A DNA stretch of 64,000 nt from Promicromonospora iranensis (GTDB taxonomy: Bacteria; Actinomycetota; Actinomycetes; Actinomycetales; Cellulomonadaceae): the NCBI RefSeq assembly GCF_028994775.1, contig NZ_JAJQMN010000004.1:426945-490944 (forward strand), read 5' to 3'. Below the pieces are notes generated by a model. The model did no database searches, had not been told where the DNA came from, and saw only the letters and a program-made list of their open reading frames with translations. Position 1 is the first letter of the stretch. Each line of letters begins with the position of its first letter. Positions 59,570-64,000 of the stretch are shown piece after piece. Both the position numbers and the translations under genes were made by a program.

Positions 59570-60154
59570 TCAGCCCTGCAGCGCCCGGTACTCGTCCTCG
59601 AGAATGCTCATCACCACGGCGTCGGCCCAGGTGTCGCCGTCGCGGTAGATGTCCCGCAGGCGCCCCTCCTCACGGAAGCCGAGCGACTCGTACAGAGCCT
59701 GGGCGCGCGGGTTGATGCTGAGCACGTCCAGGCTCACCCGGTGCAGGCGGGGACCCGATTCGCCGTCGACACCGTCGAAGGCGAACCGGAGCACCTCCTG
59801 GATGGCCTCCCGGCCGTACCCCCGGCCCCGGTAGTTCGGCAGCAGCTGGAGCCGGAGGTTCGCCGAGCGGACGTCCTCGTCGAGATCGTTGAGCACGATC
59901 TCGCCGATCATCTCGTCGCTGACCGGCTTGCCGTCCCGCTCCGCGGCGGGGCAGATGGCCCAGTCGTAGCGGCCGGGCCGGTCGCTGACCGTGCTCGCCC
60001 ACTCGTTGATCTGATCGCGCGTGAAGGTCGCGGTGGTCCCCGTCAGACGGGTTCCCTCCGGATCCTGCACCGCCTCCCACAAACGTTCCGCATCACGTCC
60101 CTCGATGGGACGCAGCCGCATCATCTCGCCGCGCAGGAGGGGACCGCGGGTCAT
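59570..60154 (-). CDS. GNAT-family N-acetyltransferase (RimJ/RimL type)
   Basis: 194 residues: MMRLRPIEGRDAERLWEAVQDPEGTRLTGTTATFTRDQINEWAS, then LRLQLLPNYRGRGYGREAIQEVLRFAFDG with the acetyl-CoA-binding R/Q-x-x-G-x-G/A motif (YRGRGYG), and VSLDVLSINPRAQALYESLGFREEGRLRDIYRDGDTWADAVVMSILEDEY. This is the standard end of RimJ/RimL-like enzymes that acetylate protein N-termini or small amines. It ends the gat gene run on the minus strand with 22 bases between. Substrate unknown. Confidence 0.9.
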   Translation of the reverse strand: MTRGPLLRGEMMRLRPIEGRDAERLWEAVQDPEGTRLTGTTATFTRDQINEWASTVSDRPGRYDWAICPAAERDGKPVSDEMIGEIVLNDLDEDVRSANLRLQLLPNYRGRGYGREAIQEVLRFAFDGVDGESGPRLHRVSLDVLSINPRAQALYESLGFREEGRLRDIYRDGDTWADAVVMSILEDEYRALQG

Positions 60155-60176
60155 CTGCCCGTCCTCGGACCCAGGG

Positions 60177-61688
60177 TCACGAGCCGATCCGATCCAGCAC
60201 CAGCTCGCGCACCCGCTTCGCGTCGGCCTGACCCTTCGTCGCCTTCATGACGGCGCCGATGATCGCGCCGATCGGCCCCTGGTTGCCACCACGAACCTTC
60301 TCGACGATGTCGGGCTGGGCGGCCAGCGCCTCGTCGATGGCGGCGAGCAGCGGGCCGTCGTCGGACACGATCTCCAGGCCGCGGGCCACCACGACAGCCT
60401 CCGGGTCGCCCTCGCCGGCGAGCACCCCGTCGAGCACCTGCCGGGCGAGCTTGTCGTTGAGCCGCCCCGAGTCCACGAGCCCCTGGAGCTGGGCGATCTG
60501 CGCCGGGGTCACCGACAGCGCCTCGAGCGCGACCTCGTCCTGGTTGGCGCGACGGGCCAGCTCGCCCATCCACCACTTGCGCGCGCCCGCGGCGCTCGTG
60601 CCCGCGGCGACGGTCGCCTCGATGAGGTCCATGGCGCCCGCGTTGACGACATCGCGCATCTCGGCGTCGGCGTAGCCCCACTCCGTCTGGAGCCGACGGC
60701 GGCGCGCCACCGGCATCTCCGGGAGCGTCGCCCGGATCTCCTCGACCCACTCGCGGCTCGGCGCCACGGGGACCAGGTCGGGCTCGGGGAAGTAGCGGTA
60801 GTCCTCGGCGTCCGACTTCACGCGGCCCGACGACGTCGTGCCGTCCTCCTCGTGGAAGTGGCGCGTCTCCTGCACGACCGGCAGGCCCGCGTCGAGCACG
60901 CCCGCCTGACGGGACACCTCGTAGCGGACCGCGCGCTCGATCGAGCGGAACGAGTTGACGTTCTTGGTCTCGGTGCGCGTGCCGAGGGGCGACTCCGGCG
61001 TCGGGCGGAGGGACAGGTTCACGTCCGCACGGACGTTGCCGCGCTCCATCCTGGCCTCGGAGACGTCGAGCGTGCGGAAGATGTCACGCAGCGTCTGCAC
61101 GTAGGCACGCGCTACCTCGGGGGCGCGCTCGCCGGCACCCTCGATGGGCCGGGTCACGATCTCGACGAGCGGGATGCCCGCACGGTTGTAGTCGACGAGC
61201 GAGTACTCGGCCCCCTGGATGCGGCCGGTCGCGCCACCCACGTGGGTGTTCTTGCCGGCGTCCTCCTCCATGTGCGCCCGCTCGATCTCGACGCGGAACA
61301 CCTCGCCGTCGTCCAGCTCGATGTCGATCCAGCCGTCGAAGGCGATGGGCTCGTCGTACTGCGACGTCTGGAAGTTCTTCGGGACGTCCGGGTAGAAGTA
61401 GTTCTTCCGCGCGAACCGGCAGTTCTCGGCGATGGTGCAGTTCAGCGCGAGGCCGATCCGGATCGCGTACTCCACCGCCTTGCCGTTGACCACCGGCAGG
61501 GCGCCCGGCAGCCCGAGGCTCACCGGGGTGACCTGGGTGTTGGGCTCGCCGCCGTACGCGACCTCGGCCGCGCAGAACATCTTGGTGAGCGTGCCGAGCT
61601 CCACGTGGACCTCGATGCCCAGCACCGGGTCGTAGCGGCGGACGGCGTCCTCGTAGGCGACCAGTCCGGTCGTCGTTGCGGCGGTCAT
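60177..61688 (-). CDS. gatB: Asp-tRNA(Asn)/Glu-tRNA(Gln) amidotransferase subunit B
   Basis: 503 residues. Kinase-like N-terminal domain: [65 protein letters not shown]. It phosphorylates the misacylated tRNA, and ammonia arrives from Gat[28 protein letters not shown] and [16 protein letters not shown] are signature segments. The YqeY-like C-terminal domain ([30 protein letters not shown]) binds the tRNA elbow. ATG overlaps the gatA stop. Confidence 0.97.
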   Translation of the reverse strand: MTAATTTGLVAYEDAVRRYDPVLGIEVHVELGTLTKMFCAAEVAYGGEPNTQVTPVSLGLPGALPVVNGKAVEYAIRIGLALNCTIAENCRFARKNYFYPDVPKNFQTSQYDEPIAFDGWIDIELDDGEVFRVEIERAHMEEDAGKNTHVGGATGRIQGAEYSLVDYNRAGIPLVEIVTRPIEGAGERAPEVARAYVQTLRDIFRTLDVSEARMERGNVRADVNLSLRPTPESPLGTRTETKNVNSFRSIERAVRYEVSRQAGVLDAGLPVVQETRHFHEEDGTTSSGRVKSDAEDYRYFPEPDLVPVAPSREWVEEIRATLPEMPVARRRRLQTEWGYADAEMRDVVNAGAMDLIEATVAAGTSAAGARKWWMGELARRANQDEVALEALSVTPAQIAQLQGLVDSGRLNDKLARQVLDGVLAGEGDPEAVVVARGLEIVSDDGPLLAAIDEALAAQPDIVEKVRGGNQGPIGAIIGAVMKATKGQADAKRVRELVLDRIGS

Positions 61689-63211
61689 CGGGCGAGCTCC
61701 GTGGTCTTGAGTTCGGGTGCCTGGTTCAGGAGGGGTCCGCCCCAGCGCGACTCGAGGGCCGCCTCGAGGGCCGCGCCCACGCGGTACAGCCGGTCGTCGG
61801 CCTTGGCGGGCGCCAGGATCTGGAACCCGACGGGCAGACCGTCGTCGGACAGGCCGTTCGGGAGCGACATGCCGGGGACACCCGCGAGGTTCGCGGGGAT
61901 GGTCGCGATGTCGTTGAGGTACATCGCGAGGGGGTCGTCGAGCTTCTCGCCGAACTTGAACGCGGTGGTCGGCGCCGTGGGCGAGACCAGCACGTCGGCC
62001 TGCTCGAACGCGGCGGCGAAGTCACGCTGGATCAGCGTGCGGACCTTCTGCGCGCTGCCGTAGTAGGCGTCGTAGTAGCCGGCGGAGAGCGCGTACGTGC
62101 CGAGGATGACGCGGCGCTTGACCTCGTCACCGAAGCCGGCCCCGCGAGTGGCGCCCATGACCCGCTCTGCCGTGACCGGGCCCTCGGCGGGCTCGACCCG
62201 CAGGCCGAACCGCATGCCGTCGAACTTGGCCAGGTTGCTGGAGGCCTCGGCGGGCATGATCAGGTAGTAGGCGTCCAGCGCGTAACCGAAGCTGGGGCAG
62301 GAGACCTCGACGATCTCGGCGCCCAGGGCGCGCAGCTGGTCGAGCGACTCGTCGAACCGAGCGGACACGCCGGCCTGGTAGCCCTCACCGGACAGCTCCT
62401 TGACGACGCCGACGCGCAGACCCTTCAGGTCGCCCTGGGCACCCTGCTGAGCCGCCGCGACGACGCCGGGAACCGGCTCGTTGATCGACGTCGAGTCGTG
62501 CGGGTCGTGCCCGCCGATCAGCTCGTGCAGCAGCGCGGCGTCGAGCACCGAGCGCGTCACGGGGCCCGCCTGGTCGAGCGAGGAAGCCATGGCGATCAGG
62601 CCGTACCGGGAGACACCACCGTAGGTGGGCTTCACGCCGACGGTGCCGGTGACGGCACCGGGCTGGCGGATCGAGCCACCCGTGTCGGTACCGATCGCGA
62701 GCGGTGCCTCGAAACCGGCGACCGCGGCCGCGGAGCCGCCGCCGGACCCACCGGGGATGCGGTCGAGGTCCCACGGGTTCTTGGTGTTGCCGTACGCCGA
62801 GTGCTCCGTCGAGGAGCCCATGGCGAACTCGTCCATGTTGGTCTTGCCGAGGATCGGCAGACCAGCGGCCTTGATGCGCTCGACGAGCGTCGCGTCGTAC
62901 GGCGGGATCCAGCCCTCGAGGATCTTGGACCCTGCGGTCGTGGGCAGCCCCTTGGTGACCACGACGTCCTTGACCGCGATGGGCACACCCGCGAGCGGGT
63001 GCAGCTCCTCGCCGGCGGCGCGCTGCGCGTCGACCTCCGCGGCGGTCGCCAGCGCCTCCTCGGAGGAGACGTGCAGGAACGCGTGCAGGTCCCCGTCGAC
63101 GGCGGAGATGCGGTCCAGGTGGGCCTGCGTGGCCTCGACGCTGGTGACGTCCTTGTTCCTCAGCGCGGACGCGAGGTCGGACGCGCTGAGACGGGTGAGG
63201 TCCTGTGTCAT
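61685..63211 (-). CDS. gatA: Asp-tRNA(Asn)/Glu-tRNA(Gln) amidotransferase subunit A
   Basis: 508-residue amidase releasing ammonia from glutamine. The Ser-Ser-Lys triad is visible as Lys81 ([12 protein letters not shown]), Ser156 ([14 protein letters not shown]) and Ser180 ([12 protein letters not shown]). I chose the ATG giving [14 protein letters not shown], 8 bases after GGGAA; a GTG at 63229 overlaps the gatC stop. Second gene of gatC-gatA-gatB. Confidence 0.97.
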   Translation of the reverse strand: MTQDLTRLSASDLASALRNKDVTSVEATQAHLDRISAVDGDLHAFLHVSSEEALATAAEVDAQRAAGEELHPLAGVPIAVKDVVVTKGLPTTAGSKILEGWIPPYDATLVERIKAAGLPILGKTNMDEFAMGSSTEHSAYGNTKNPWDLDRIPGGSGGGSAAAVAGFEAPLAIGTDTGGSIRQPGAVTGTVGVKPTYGGVSRYGLIAMASSLDQAGPVTRSVLDAALLHELIGGHDPHDSTSINEPVPGVVAAAQQGAQGDLKGLRVGVVKELSGEGYQAGVSARFDESLDQLRALGAEIVEVSCPSFGYALDAYYLIMPAEASSNLAKFDGMRFGLRVEPAEGPVTAERVMGATRGAGFGDEVKRRVILGTYALSAGYYDAYYGSAQKVRTLIQRDFAAAFEQADVLVSPTAPTTAFKFGEKLDDPLAMYLNDIATIPANLAGVPGMSLPNGLSDDGLPVGFQILAPAKADDRLYRVGAALEAALESRWGGPLLNQAPELKTTELAR

Positions 63212-63225
63212 GTCGTTGGTTCCCA

Positions 63226-63522
63226 TCACTCTTCGCCGAGGATCTGCGGGACGGCGAACCGCCCGTTCTCCTGCTGCGGGGCACCGGCCAGTACGTCCTG
63301 GATCGGCAGGGCGGGCTCCGGTACGTCGTCTCGGAACACGTTCGTCAGCGGGAGGGGGTGGCTGGTTGCCGGCACGTCTGCGGTAGCGACCTCGCTCACA
63401 CGAGCGACGGACTCGACGATCACGTCGAGCTCACCGGCCAGGCGCGCGACCTCGTCGGGTCGCAGGTCGATCCGTGCCAGCGCAGCCACGCGCGCAACCT
63501 CGTCACGGGAGATGGTGGACAT
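63226..63522 (-). CDS. gatC: Asp-tRNA(Asn)/Glu-tRNA(Gln) amidotransferase subunit C
   Basis: 98 residues: [97 protein letters not shown], the complete GatC pattern, which wraps around GatA and GatB. The ATG lies 7 bases after TAGACT (63535-63530, minus strand), a -10 that would give a leaderless mRNA for the gatCAB operon. Confidence 0.96.
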   Translation of the reverse strand: MSTISRDEVARVAALARIDLRPDEVARLAGELDVIVESVARVSEVATADVPATSHPLPLTNVFRDDVPEPALPIQDVLAGAPQQENGRFAVPQILGEE

Positions 63523-63658
63523 GGCCGTCAGTCTAGTCTCCGGACGGCGTTAGATCGCCCGGATTCCCGCCCGTTGACTGTGAAATCTCTGCAACGCGCA
63601 GACCCTTCCGGGCGGTCGGACGGATGGCGCGGTGCGGTTCCGCGGCGTTTCGCGCCGG

Positions 63659-63816
63659 CCCAGTGTTTGTGCCCGGGACGGTCGGTGTTTCGGGCGCATC
63701 GCTGGGTGGGCCGGGGCGCCGGGTCGCGTCTGGTCGGAGTCGCGTCCGGGCGGGTCGGGTTGCGGGCCCAGTGTTTGTGCCCGGAACGATGTGCTGTTTC
63801 GGGCGTAAACGCTGGG
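63659..63816. repeat. pair of REP-like palindromes between gatC and 5S rRNA
   Basis: Two related units, about 63659-63706 and 63767-63816. Each begins CCCAGTGTTTGTGCCCGG and ends with the near complement CGGGCG...CGCTGGG after a GTTT-rich loop. In the second, 15 of 17 arm bases pair. The surrounding 450-base gap contains no supported gene. Direct duplication plus internal symmetry suggests a dispersed extragenic palindrome. Confidence 0.7.
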
Positions 63817-63904
63817 TAGACCGCGGCGTCCGGGCCCGCGGGCAGTGGCCCGGCCCCGGGGCTGTGGCCGGTGGGGCGAGCGGGCGTTGTTGGGGGAATG
63901 CAGT

Positions 63905-63958
63905 CAGGGGGTGGAACCAGGCACGACCCCGTGGGGTTGTGCCTGGTTCCACCCCCTG
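63905..63958 (-). terminator. rRNA operon terminator
   Basis: Arms 63905-63930 and 63933-63958 (26 bases) pair with a single C-T mismatch (one wobble pair in RNA), just downstream of the 5S rRNA end on the minus strand. Core GGTGGAACCAGGCAC. Confidence 0.85.
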
Positions 63959-63970
63959 CTGGGAATGGTT

Positions 63971-64000
63971 GTCCGGCGGCGTCCTACTCTCCCACCCCGT
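63971..64000 (-). rRNA. rrf: 5S ribosomal RNA, 3' end (cut by window edge)
   Basis: The minus strand reads ACGGGGTGGGAGAGTAGGAC then GCCGCCGGAC, the conserved 3' end of actinobacterial 5S rRNA. About 30 bases are in the window; the rest of the gene and presumably the 23S and 16S genes lie to the right. Confidence 0.92.

Overview
The window is high-GC DNA from an actinobacterium. Gene content suggests Micrococcales, near Cellulomonas/Promicromonospora: a GH5 glucanase with CBM_X2-CBM46 modules, a GH11-CBM2 xylanase, a CelR-type operator, many GTG starts, leaderless-looking promoters and 4-base gene overlaps. The family assignment is inference. The right edge holds the 3' end of a 5S rRNA gene (minus strand), next to gatCAB.

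Layout. 1-5.2 kb: a sugar ABC transporter (permease cut by the left edge, plus lipoprotein), a lipoate-protein ligase, a BadF-type amino-sugar kinase and an RpiR regulator. 5.3-7.1 kb: cimA behind an attenuator whose leader peptide has three consecutive Ile codons. 7.2-14.4 kb: a six-gene chain (PadR, ABC ATPase, FtsX-type permease, small membrane protein, HTTM-like membrane protein, CrtI-like FAD oxidoreductase). 14.5-21.9 kb: an ebo-type operon in which a myo-inositol-phosphate-synthase homologue stands where the sugar-phosphate cyclase EboD is expected. 22-27.7 kb: a small membrane protein, the GH5 glucanase, a two-component system and a GAP-family membrane protein. 27.8-30.1 kb: ilvE and leuB. 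30.2-33.4 kb: small enzymes. 33.6-36.7 kb: a glycine-betaine-type ABC importer. 36.8-37.9 kb: a YdcZ-type transporter. 38-41.7 kb: ilvC, ilvN and ilvB behind a second attenuator with an Ile/Leu/Val leader peptide.

41.8-50.1 kb: a seven-gene minus-strand operon: OleA-like ketosynthase, GT2 glycosyltransferase, P450, OleC-like ligase, OleD-like reductase, a degenerate ABC ATPase and its permease. No OleB hydrolase is present, so a beta-lactone or other non-olefin product is plausible. A palindrome separates its promoter from a divergent Uma2-type gene, followed by a second, paralogous P450. 52.2-54.8 kb: a three-gene ABC-2 exporter. 54.9-64 kb: a pterin-dehydratase/VOC fusion, ilvD, the xylanase, a CBS protein, a GNAT, gatBAC, a pair of REP-like palindromes and the rRNA terminator.

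How the genes work together. Branched-chain amino acid biosynthesis is spread over four minus-strand loci (cimA; ilvE and leuB; ilvCNB; ilvD), two with visible attenuators and one with a palindrome over the promoter. Between them sit accessory modules. The least described are the ebo-like operon and the oleACD-P450-GT-ABC operon. The two polysaccharidases each carry a sugar-responsive type of operator near their promoters. I saw no CRISPR array, tRNA, phage or insertion-sequence gene.
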